DNA from: Coffea arabica
Taxonomy: Eukaryota; Streptophyta; Magnoliopsida; Gentianales; Rubiaceae
DNA: 64,000 bases
Direction: 5' to 3'
Assembly: GCF_036785885.1 (NCBI RefSeq)
Contig: NC_092323.1
Location: 15,570,501-15,634,500, forward strand
The notes beneath the pieces are model-generated. The model did no database searches, was not told the origin of the DNA, and saw only the letters and a program-made list of their open reading frames with translations. Below are positions 45,266 to 54,989 of the stretch, piece after piece. The position numbers were made by a program, and so were the translations under genes. Positions within the stretch are counted from its first letter, which is position 1. Every line of letters begins with the position of its first letter.

Positions 45266-48200
45266 GAGTCCTGGTGTGGAATTGTCAAGGAGTGGGGAGC
45301 CCCTTGACAATTCCCCAGTTGAGAGAGGTGAATAACCTCTCCTCTCCAGACATAGTATTTTTGTGTGAAACCAAAAATAGAAGTAAATATCTGGAAAAAG
45401 TCAAAAATATTCTGAGATTTGATGAAGTTGTCATCGTGGATGCTATGAACAAGGCAGGTGGGATGGCAATTCTTTGGAGGGAGGAGATTAGGATAAAACA
45501 AGTACTCAAGACTGCCTTTACAATTGAAGCTCAGATAGAGGATAAGGAAAGTAGACGGGATTGGTGGTTTATTGGTATTTATGCTAGCAGTGATGATCAA
45601 GTTAGGAAACAGCAATGGCTAGTACTCCAAGCTAGGAAAGTTTTGTGGGGAGAAAGATGGATTATGGCTGGTGACTTTAATGACATTGTTTCGAATGAAG
45701 AAAAATGGGGTGGAACCTGGAGGGACGAAGGTAGCTTCATGGCATTCAAAAACTTTATCAATGATAATCAATTGATGGATATTGGTTTTGAGGGTCATCC
45801 TTGGACCTGGTGTAATAATTGGGAAGATGCGGGTGAGATAAAACAAAGACTGGATAGAGGTTTGTGTAGCTATCCTTGGCTCCAAATTTTTGATAAGGTT
45901 AAGTGTAAACACCTGGATTCTTTTGCATCTGATCATAGCATGCTGCTTATAGACACACATCCAACAAAATTCAGGAGAAAGAAGAGGTTCTATTTTGACA
46001 AAAGGTGGCTCCAACGGGATGAAGTCTTGGATGTTGTTAAACAGGCGTGGGACCAAAGGGACTATGGCTCAAGGATGTACAAGGTTATGCAGAAAGTGAA
46101 AAGGTGTCGAGTAAATCTACTGAAGTGGAACAGTAAAATCCAAGGCAATTCAAAACAAAAAATAGAGCAAATCAAGGACCAAATGCAGCAACTAAATCTG
46201 TGTGATGCTGAGGTGAAGCGAGAGAGGAAGAAGAGGCTTAAGAATGAACTGAAAGAGGCTTATAGAGATGAAGAGATCTACTGGGGTCAAAAAGCAAGGG
46301 TGCAATGGCTCAAGGCAGGAGACAAAAATACCAAATTTTTCCATGCCAGTGTGGAGGGGAGAAGGAGGAGGAACAAAGTGATCAACATCCAAAGAGAGGA
46401 TGGCACATGGACTAAGAATGAAGATGAGCTCAGTGTAGAGATTGCTAGCTATTACAGAGAACTCTTCAAGACTTCAGATGCAAATGAAATGGAGGAAGTG
46501 TTAAATGGTATTCCACACACAATCTCAGGTAGTATGAATGATAACCTAACAAAACCTGTGGACGAAGGGGAGATTAGATCAGCCCTCTTTTCTATGAATC
46601 CTGATAAAGCTCCGGGTGTAGATGGAATGCCTCCCATTTTTTTCCAAAAGTTTTGGAACATACTTAAAAAGGATTTGGTAGGAGCTGTCCAAACTTTCTT
46701 CCACACTAGTCATCTGCTCAAGTCTGTAAATCATACAGCCATTTCTCTCATTCCTAAAATTTTGATTCCCACATCCCTTAAGCACTATAGACCTATTAGC
46801 TTGTGCACGACAGTTTATAAAATCATAGCAAAGATTCTAGCTAATAGGTTGAAGCAGGTTCTTCATGCCTGTATCAGTAAAACTCAATCAGCTTTTGTTC
46901 CTGGTAGGCAAATCTTAGACAATATTATGATTTCACATGAGTTTTTACACTTTCTCAAAAACAAACGGCAAGGGAAAGAAGGATTTATGGCTGTGAAATT
47001 AGATATGTCTAAAGCTTATGACAGGGTGGAATGGGGGTTCCTGGATGCTGTAATGCGGAAAATGGGGTTCAATGACAAATGGAGAAGCTGGATCATGGAG
47101 TGTATTTCTACTGCTTCTTACTCGTTCCTGGTTAATGGCGAAGTCAAGGAGTATGTGGTGCCACAAAGAGGCATTAGGCAGGGTGATCCATTGTCACCCT
47201 ACTTATTCCTCCTATGCTCGGAAGGTTTTTCCAATCTCCTCCAAAAGGCTGCGACTGAGAAAAGAATTGAAGGCATGCGAATCAGCAGGAGGGGACCAAG
47301 ACTAACCCATTTATTTTTTGCAGATGACTCTTTGATATTTTGTAAAGCAGATTCCCAGAATGCAGCTGAGCTCAAAAGGTTACTGAACGTTTATGAAAGA
47401 GGTACGGGCCAGTTGATTAACCTGGAAAAATCCTCAGTCATCTTCAGCAACAATATGCAGCAGGAAACGAAGGAGGAAGTCAGCCAAGCTCTAGGAAATC
47501 TCCATGTTGTAAGCCAAGGTAAATACTTGGGTCTTCCAATGGTGGTAACAAGATCTAAACAGCAGCTGTTCGGATACATTAAATCCAGTATTCAACAAAG
47601 ACTAAAAAAGTGGAAAAATAAACTTTTGAGTGCAGCAGGTAAGGAGATTATGCTCAAGTCTGTGGCATTGGCTCTGCCAACATACACAATGTCTTGCTTC
47701 AAGTTACCTAAAAAGTTGTGCAAGGAGATTAATTCCACAATGGCCAACTATTGGTGGGGTGAGGAGAATGGGAAGAACAAGATTCACTGGAAAGCTTGGA
47801 ACAAGATGTCGCGGGACAAGAAGGCAGGTGGCTTAGGCTTCAAGGATTTGGAGGCTTTCAATCTAGCCTTATTGGGAAAGCAGATTTGGAGGTTGCTCAC
47901 TCAACCAAATTTGCTGGTCAGTAGAGTTCTAAAGTCCAGGTATCACCCAAAGCAATCTATTTTCAAGTGTAAAGTTGCAGGGAATGCTTCATGGATTTGG
48001 AAAGGACTGATGCGAGCTAGGCTGCTGGTTGAAGAAGGAACTCGAAAAAGGATTGGTAATGGCCTGAGTACTAACATTTGGGAGGACAACTGGATTCCTA
48101 TGACACCAAATGGAAGAGTGACAACACAGCAGCCACAAGGAGTTAATTTGGTTAAGGTGGCAGACTTGATCGTCCAGAAAAGATGGAACAAGAACCTTCT

Positions 48201-49356
48201 CTTTAGGAATTTCACCTCCACGGAGGCAGAAGGAATACTAAGCATCCCTATAAGCTTAGTAGACAGAGAGGACAGCAACTTTTGGATTCATAATTCAAAT
48301 GGGCATTATTCAGTGCGATCAGCCTACAGGGTACTAACTGAAGAGTTGAAGGCTTTCGAGCAGGAGTTCAGGGGGCCAGCTAGTACTAGCTGGAGTATCC
48401 AAAGTCAGAAAAATTGGAAGTACCTGTGGAAACTGAATATTAAGCATAAAGTGAAGCTTTTCTTATGGAAATGTCTCAACCAAGCATTACCTGTAAGACA
48501 CCTCATTCACAGTAGAACACAACAAGGTGATCCTATTTGTAGAGTGTGTGGAGAAGAATGCGAAACAGTTGAACACGCGTTACTCAACTGTAATCATGTT
48601 AAACTGGTGTGGAGAATGGCACCTATCCAATGGGAGGGAATTACAAATCTGCAAGGCTGTTTTGGTTCGTGGTGGACAGCGGTGATGGAGGCGAGGTCGA
48701 GAAGTGAGGGATATGAACATATTTCTCTCACGGCTAACATTCTTTGGCAGATTTGGAAGAGCAGAAATGCGAGGGAATTTGAAGGTAAGCAGCATCTCCC
48801 AATACAAATAGTGCAGAAAGCTCATGAGGAATGGTTGGAATATGGTGAAGCTACGGTCACTGCTTTAAAGAGGAGTACAGAAGAAACAGGAGACCAGCCG
48901 CAACCCCCCCAGCAACAAGAAGAAACAGCAGGCATTCTGAGATTAAGATTTGCTATCGAAAACAGCAAAGACAGCCCCCAAATGGGGATTGGAGCAACTG
49001 TCTCTTTGGATAATCAACAACTGATGAGAGGATGGGCTCTACGGGAAAGATGTTCTGGCCATAAGCTAATTGATGAACTTACTGCAATTAAGCTACTGAT
49101 TTGTAAAGCTGCTGTACAGAATTTGGAGCGGTTAGAAGTTCAGGTCCAGAACAAGCAGACACTCCATCTTATCCAGCAGCCAAAATCTTCAGATATGCGA
49201 GTGGTCACACTGCTGGAGGATATACATAACCTTAAGCACCTGTTTCGTATGTGTTCCTTTTGCCTAGTTAACAGGGATATTAACCATATTACTCATAGGA
49301 TTAGCGCTCATGCGCTAGATTTTTTTGTTGACCAGGAATTCTGGACTCCTCAGTGA
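45262..49356 (+). CDS. LINE ORF2: endonuclease / reverse transcriptase
   Basis: 1364 residues, one open frame. The AP-like endonuclease occupies about 1-235: WNCQG at the start, FLCETK, AGDFND 136-141, and SDHSML near the end, all expected catalytic landmarks. Reverse transcriptase lies at about 440-760: KAPGVDGMPPIFFQKFW, RPISLC, QSAFVPGRQILDNI, KLDMSKAYDRVEW, GIRQGDPLSPYLF, and catalytic FADD at 686-689, then YLGLP. A zf-RVT region (WKLNIKHKVKLFLWKCLN, then CRVCGEECETVEHALLNC) lies at about 1055-1115. The C-terminus (about 1230-1360) has the shape of an RVT_3 RNase H-like domain, but the usual first and third acidic residues are not visible. The enzyme nicks target DNA and reverse-transcribes LINE RNA from the nick. 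The frame looks functional except for that last domain. Confidence 0.95.
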   Translation: MRVLVWNCQGVGSPLTIPQLREVNNLSSPDIVFLCETKNRSKYLEKVKNILRFDEVVIVDAMNKAGGMAILWREEIRIKQVLKTAFTIEAQIEDKESRRDWWFIGIYASSDDQVRKQQWLVLQARKVLWGERWIMAGDFNDIVSNEEKWGGTWRDEGSFMAFKNFINDNQLMDIGFEGHPWTWCNNWEDAGEIKQRLDRGLCSYPWLQIFDKVKCKHLDSFASDHSMLLIDTHPTKFRRKKRFYFDKRWLQRDEVLDVVKQAWDQRDYGSRMYKVMQKVKRCRVNLLKWNSKIQGNSKQKIEQIKDQMQQLNLCDAEVKRERKKRLKNELKEAYRDEEIYWGQKARVQWLKAGDKNTKFFHASVEGRRRRNKVINIQREDGTWTKNEDELSVEIASYYRELFKTSDANEMEEVLNGIPHTISGSMNDNLTKPVDEGEIRSALFSMNPDKAPGVDGMPPIFFQKFWNILKKDLVGAVQTFFHTSHLLKSVNHTAISLIPKILIPTSLKHYRPISLCTTVYKIIAKILANRLKQVLHACISKTQSAFVPGRQILDNIMISHEFLHFLKNKRQGKEGFMAVKLDMSKAYDRVEWGFLDAVMRKMGFNDKWRSWIMECISTASYSFLVNGEVKEYVVPQRGIRQGDPLSPYLFLLCSEGFSNLLQKAATEKRIEGMRISRRGPRLTHLFFADDSLIFCKADSQNAAELKRLLNVYERGTGQLINLEKSSVIFSNNMQQETKEEVSQALGNLHVVSQGKYLGLPMVVTRSKQQLFGYIKSSIQQRLKKWKNKLLSAAGKEIMLKSVALALPTYTMSCFKLPKKLCKEINSTMANYWWGEENGKNKIHWKAWNKMSRDKKAGGLGFKDLEAFNLALLGKQIWRLLTQPNLLVSRVLKSRYHPKQSIFKCKVAGNASWIWKGLMRARLLVEEGTRKRIGNGLSTNIWEDNWIPMTPNGRVTTQQPQGVNLVKVADLIVQKRWNKNLLFRNFTSTEAEGILSIPISLVDREDSNFWIHNSNGHYSVRSAYRVLTEELKAFEQEFRGPASTSWSIQSQKNWKYLWKLNIKHKVKLFLWKCLNQALPVRHLIHSRTQQGDPICRVCGEECETVEHALLNCNHVKLVWRMAPIQWEGITNLQGCFGSWWTAVMEARSRSEGYEHISLTANILWQIWKSRNAREFEGKQHLPIQIVQKAHEEWLEYGEATVTALKRSTEETGDQPQPPQQQEETAGILRLRFAIENSKDSPQMGIGATVSLDNQQLMRGWALRERCSGHKLIDELTAIKLLICKAAVQNLERLEVQVQNKQTLHLIQQPKSSDMRVVTLLEDIHNLKHLFRMCSFCLVNRDINHITHRISAHALDFFVDQEFWTPQ

Positions 49357-49472
49357 TAGTTAGCACAGACTGTGCAGTTCCCTCAAGTCTTTACTTGAAA
49401 TTGTAAAGGTTTTGTTCATCTATAAAATCACTTATCGTTTCGAAAAAAAAAAAAAAATAACCGCTGCTGACA

Positions 49473-50051
49473 TTTAACATTGCAAATTGCATTCCAACAT
49501 CATTGCTGCTATCCACATTGATTTTCTTTCAACAAATGCTAACTAATTCAATAGATTATTGGAAAATATCTCAATAAAGATGAATTCTGTAGCGATCATC
49601 AAAAGCTCTCAAATAAAACTGAGCAATAAATTTGGAGAACAGTGGCATATTGTATCAATGAAACTCAAAAGTCAGAATTCATGACAACCTGGCCAATAGA
49701 AAAGAAGTCTGCAGCAGATATAGGGAAGGTAGAATAGAGTAGAGAAAGGAGAAAAAAAATGGCACGGCAGCGGACAAACAACTTACTTGGCCAACGAGGA
49801 AATAAACCGTGGACGTAACTAAGTGATTCAAGATTTAATATTCTAGAGATTCTTTTTTGAGATACAGTATTCTGAACCAACAATCCAAAGAAAGTCTACT
49901 ACTAGCAAGAAGTGGAGACTTGCTAGTATTATCTTCTTCTGTAGTATTTTTAGATATCTGGCAGATTCAGGATATTCAGTCCTTCAAAAATCTGCTTTGT
50001 CTTGCATTAGATTTCATTGATTTCCTAGAAAAATTATCAGAGGGGTAAGTC
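49473..50051 (+). other. 5' leader region of NLR copy 4
   Basis: Non-coding. Shares with copies 2 and 3 the blocks 'ggccaacgaggaaataaa' (about 49790), 'agtggagacttgct' (49910) and 'tattcagtcctt' (49974). The leader intron seen in copies 2 and 3 is not evident: the ATG follows 'cagaggggtaagtc', as if the segment between donor and acceptor were missing or rearranged. Confidence 0.45.
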
Positions 50052-53000
50052 ATGGGATTCCATCAACTAGTTGCAAAGCTCAGTAAATTGCGGAAAAACA
50101 AAATGTTTGTTGATTTGGATATCAACAAACTGCGGCTACGATTGTTAGACCAGTACTTGCTAGAATTGCCTGACAGGTTGTCAGCCTGTGCAATAATAAA
50201 ACCTGCTCAAACTAAAAGTAATTTCAGTAGATAGCGGTGAGCAGGGTCGAATCCACAGGGACTGGGAGTAATTGTTTCTTTTCAAGTTCACAATGACAAG
50301 GGGGTGTTTTCACTGGAATGGAACTAAAAACAATTTGACAATTTAACTAAAAAATGAATAAATAACTAGCACAAATATAACAGGAATTTAATCAGGAATA
50401 AATAAATTCTAGCCAAGGATGCAACTATTCAGGCACAGTCCATGTATCCGATCATTGATGCAAGAGAGGTTCACTTAATTTATTAATAGACTAGTTATAG
50501 CCATCGAGGAACTCTAATGACCAATTTTTCCTTAATTTATAGGTGACCAAGGTACGACCATTAGTCACCCCTAACTAGAAAAGTACTCCTAGGTACGACC
50601 GTAGAAATTAATTTTCCAATTGCATTAATAACCAGAAAAACCTAGCCCTAATCAATAACACGCTACGAGGGTTATTTAAATTAGATTGCACGCTCCCCTA
50701 ATGTGTAAACATACCAGTTGCCACTAATATTAATCAATCAAACAATTACGGATTTAATTGACTAAATTGGCACGAGATTAATATATCACATTGAACATCG
50801 GGCCCTTGACATCCAATTAATAAAATAATCCCATGAAAATTAAATCAGACAACATGCAAATATTAATAGATAAAGGAACACGGGAAAACTAATTAGATCT
50901 CACAGATTTTCGGGACTGCGCCGTCGAGTTGACCCTTGACTAGATGGAAGATTTAGCCACTCCGCATAATTAAATCACCACACAGATTAATAGATTGCAA
51001 AGGCATTGCGTTTTCTATTAAGAAGCAAGGAATAAAAGGTGTTTTTCCCGTTAAGGAATATCGTCGAACACCTGGCGTGTGTCAGAGGCCAGTCAGGAGA
51101 AAGAAAAACTAAAACTAAACTAAAAGACTAGAAAACTAGAGATGTCTTCTTTCCCTACGTTATCCCTATTTAAGAAACAAAAGAAAGATAGACTAAAGCT
51201 ATCTAGGTGGTCCCCACACATGTGGACAAAGCCTCCCAAGTACTTCTTGTTCCAAGTCTCTTTTACTAGCTTTCTTTGAAGAGCCCAAATGACTTATAGC
51301 TTTGTGGTCCCCACCAATCCAAGGGCCCAAGGATTGAAGCCCTTAGAAGTCTCCATATTCTTCATAAAATCCCTCCTTTTTGGTAGTTTTCTGTTTCATT
51401 CCTGAAATTAAATCCAGATACCAAATATGAGTAGATATCAGCAATTAACACAATATTTATCAGGGATAAAAGAGGAAATTCATAATAAAATTACTAACAA
51501 ATTATACCCTATCATTGCCACTGCCTGATCAAGACGAAACTATTGATTGCATCGTGGACAACCTGGGGTTTCACCTCTCTTCTTGTGAAGATTGGAGGCA
51601 TCTAATCAAAGACATTGAAAGAAAGCCAAAACTCAGTGAAAATCTCCTTCACTCTGCCATAATGCATGGCGATATAGATGAACACAACACTATTCACTCC
51701 ATAGTGGACAACATGTGGATCAACCACTTGTCCTTCCGCCATGATTGGAGGCATCTAATCAAGGACCTTCAACGAAAGCTCAAATTCACTCAAAATCTCC
51801 TTCGCTTTGCCACAATGCAAGGTGTGAAGCAGATGCAATTGATAGATCTCTTGGCTCATTGTACATTTCTTGCCGTCCATGCTGAATGTCTGCGTGATTT
51901 TCGTTTGTCTGTTGATTTTGGTTTGTGCAATGATGTCGAATTTGAAATTTCTCAAGTGCAACAGAAGGTTAGGCTTGTTGATCCCTAATTCAGTGTAACT
52001 TCCATCCGAGTCCTGAAAGCTTCAAAAGTGGTGTCCAGATCATCAATCACTTTGACTCTGGGCAAAAACAAACATATAGTGGAAGGTTTCCTCGATTCTC
52101 TTCAAACTGGTCTTAGGCTGCTACTAGAATGTTTTGTCACTTTTACAGCACCTATGCTGAAACTCTACGAGGGAGTAAGGTTCCTGACTATTCTTCTCAG
52201 TTTAAAGCACGAAAAATTCTACGAACTATCTGACAAAATGAAGGATCGAATTGGAGTAATGATCATTGATGTAGGAATTCTAATTTGCTCCATTTCTATG
52301 GATGAAATGAAAGATGGCTTCGCCAAGGAAACAGACTTTGTTCTATTCCATTTGTTGGAAGAGCTCCAGTTTGTTATGGAAGAAGTTGCACAAATTTATC
52401 CACCATCATCATTACAACTAAGTTTCCCCAGGACTAATGAGCTGGGCTTTATTGATTTTCTTCTAGAAAATCTCAAGGAAGTAAAGGCTGGTTCAAGTAC
52501 TTTCCCAATGGCTGAAATCAAGACAGTCCAAGAAGATCTTGTAGTCATAAGATCTTTCCTAGAGAAAATTGTGGACCAGCGCAACCAGAATGAAAAACTC
52601 CAAGGTTTTTGGAGTCATGTTATGGAAGTTGCATACAAGGTTGAATTCATAATTGAATCTACAGTGCTTGGTGATGAACATGAACATTGTCTGGGATCTG
52701 TTGCCAGAGAAATCAATCTTATTAGGATTGAGGCCCTTGAGATCTATGATAACATTAGGCATGATGGTGAGACCCCCAGAGTTACCCAGAATTTGATTCA
52801 AATGCCATCACATGTTACTGCTCCAATATCCAGTGAAGATTTTGTGGGTCTCAAAGACGAGATGGAAACTATAATTAATAGACTAACCAGAGGATCAATG
52901 CTGTTGGATATTGTTCCTGTTGTGGGTATGGCTGGACTTGGTAAGACAACATTAGCCAATACGGTTTACTGTGATCCTTCAGTTATTATACACTTTCCTA

Positions 53001-54989
53001 TTCGTGTTTGGTGTACTGTTTCTCAAGCATATATCAAGCACAATTTGATAGCTCAGATTCTGTCTTGCATTGCTTCTGGAAGTTCTGATGAATACCTTAA
53101 AATGACAGAAGATGATTTGGCAGAAAAGTTGTACAAGTGTTTGAAGAGAAATAGGTATCTCATCATTTTGGATGATATGTGGGACATTGGGGTATGGAAT
53201 TTGTTGAAAACTTCACTACCAGATGATGCCAATCAAAGCAGGATTCTGTTCACCAGCAGATTTCAGAATATGTCTATGCAAATTAAACCTGATAGCAAGC
53301 CTCACCATCTTCGCTCACTTACTGATAAAGAGAGTTGGGAATTGCTGCAAATTAAGCTATTTGGCAACGTAGGTTGTCCTCCATCATTATGTGAAGTTGG
53401 AATTCAAATAGCAAACAACTGTAAGGGCCTACCTCTCTCAGTTGTCCTTGTTGCTGGAATTCTTGCTACTACTACTCAAGATTGTGCAATGTGGGAAGAA
53501 GTTGCTAAAAGTCTAAGTTCCAGCATTGTTCTTGAAGCTGAGCAGTGTATGAAGACACTTGAGAAGGGACTTGACAGACCACATGAAGCCTTGCCTTCTT
53601 TACTTTAGTGCATTTCCAAAAGATAAAGACATTTCTGTCCGAAGTTTGTTATGGCTTTGGATCTCTGAAGGATTTGGGCAAAGAACTGAAGGGAAAAGCT
53701 TAAAGGATGTGGCACACAAATACTCGGTGGATCTCATCGCTAGAAGTTTAGTTATGGCTACCAAACAAAAAGCTAGAGGTGGTGCCAAGGCTTGCCGAGT
53801 TCATGATTTGGTACATGAGTTTTGTGTGGCAAAAGTCAAAGAAGAAAGTTTTCTACATACTTTACAGCATGGTGACATTTTCACTTATACAGGACCGTGC
53901 AACCCCTATCGACTGTGTATTTACTCGCCAACTGGGTCTGATCAAAAGTCTGTGGAGCTTGAGCAATCAAGGCTTAATTTTCCCTACTTGCGTTCTTTGC
54001 TCTTCTTTGCTAATGGTGCTTGGGCGTTTGACGTGCTGGATTTTTTTACAGGGTTTTGGATGTTTAAACTTCTTAGAGTGTTAGATTTGGGGGAACCATT
54101 TTTTGTTGCTACCTGTTTTCCAAAGGAAGTAACATGGCTTGTTCACTTGAGATACTTAGCAATTCATGGACACACAAATTACATTCCATCAGCCATAAGC
54201 AACCTGTCAAGGTTAGAAACTTTTCTGGTAAGAGGATGCATTGCTGATGTTCTGTTGCCAAATACCATCTGGAACATCAAGACATTGAGGCATCTATATA
54301 TAACACGGTCCGAGAAAGGTTTTAGTTTTCCCATTGACAGTAAACTTGAAGATCGCCTGGATTTAAAGAATTTAGCCACTTTAGCTCTTGCAATTGATCC
54401 CTCTTTTCAGTGCTTGCAAAAGATTCTAACAAAGTTACCAAGCATCCGCAAGATAAGATGCACACCACTCGGATCAAGAGAATCTACTGGAAATCACAAT
54501 GGGATTCTTGTGCTGGACTATTTGAGTCAACTAGAGTCACTTAACGTGCGTGGATTTGTAGGATATGAGTTTGAATTCCCTCTGAATTTGAAAAAGTTGA
54601 CTCTTTCATCTAATCATCAGCCATGGAGTGAGATTTCTGTTATTGGAAAGCTGCCAAACCTTGAAGCGCTTAAATTAGAAAGCAGTTCGTTTGTGGGGGA
54701 AAAATGGGAAATGAAAGAAGGGGAGTTCTGTAGACTCAGATTCTTGAAATTGTTATTGTTAGACATTCGCATTTGGACTGCCTCTTCTGATAATTTTTCC
54801 TGTCTTGAGAAACTGGTTCTGCATATTTGTCCACATCTAGAAGAGGTCCTTTCTTGTTTAGGGGAAATTCCGACACTTGAAATGATTGAGGCGAAATCCT
54901 GTCCTGAATCTGCATTAAGTTATGTCAAGCAAATTCAGATGGAAATGGGAAATGAGGGTCTCAAGATCGTCACTGAAAGATGTTGGTGA
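50052..54989 (+). pseudogene. NLR copy 4: R1-like CC-NB-LRR, disrupted
   Basis: Starts MGFHQLVAKLSKLRKNKM. At 50170 it is split by a solo LTR; TTGCC is duplicated at 50166-50170 and 51515-51519, where the frame resumes as LPDQDETIDC. A TAA at 51986-51988 replaces the Gln seen in copy 3 (LVDPQF). From 51989 the NB-ARC is well kept: P-loop GMAGLGKTT (from about 52925), kinase-2 as LIILDDMWD, SRILFTSR, CKGLPL. Near 53560-53590 about 8 net bases are missing against copies 1 and 3, shifting the frame. 53580-54989 continues with MKPCLLYFSAF, VHD in CRVHDLVHEFC and the LRRs, ending near MGNEGLKIV. Three independent lesions make a full protein impossible. Confidence 0.9.
50171..51514 (-). repeat. Solo gypsy LTR inside NLR copy 4
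   Basis: 1344 bp, TGACAGGTTGTC...ACCCTATCA as read on the plus strand (LTR orientation minus), with perfect 5-bp duplication TTGCC. It resembles the LTR at 58857-60327 along its length: shared 'gtagggtcgaatccacagggact'-type start, 'caacacgctacgagggt'-type middle, and 'aaattactaacaaattatacc' end. No internal element sequence remains, so LTR-LTR recombination removed it. Confidence 0.92.

Larger units (their letters stand above)
43059..49455 (+). mobile_element. Full-length L1-type LINE with intact ORFs
   Basis: Bounded by a perfect 17-bp target duplication aataaccgctgctgaca (43042-43058 and 49456-49472) and ending in a poly(A) run (from 49443). It has a 5' leader of about 670 bases rich in ctctct, ORF1 (43730-45265), ORF2 (45262-49356), and a 3' UTR of about 85 bases. 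A full 5' end, both ORFs open and perfect duplications point to a recent insertion. It landed in the 5' region of NLR copy 4: upstream (to 43041) and downstream (from 49473) sequence read on into one another. Confidence 0.93.

Noticed and set aside
44527..45615. Long minus-strand open frame (about 362 codons) opposite the LINE ORF1/ORF2 junction
   Set aside because: It is the complement of two well-supported LINE ORFs with recognisable domains; its peptide has no domain and follows from their codon bias.
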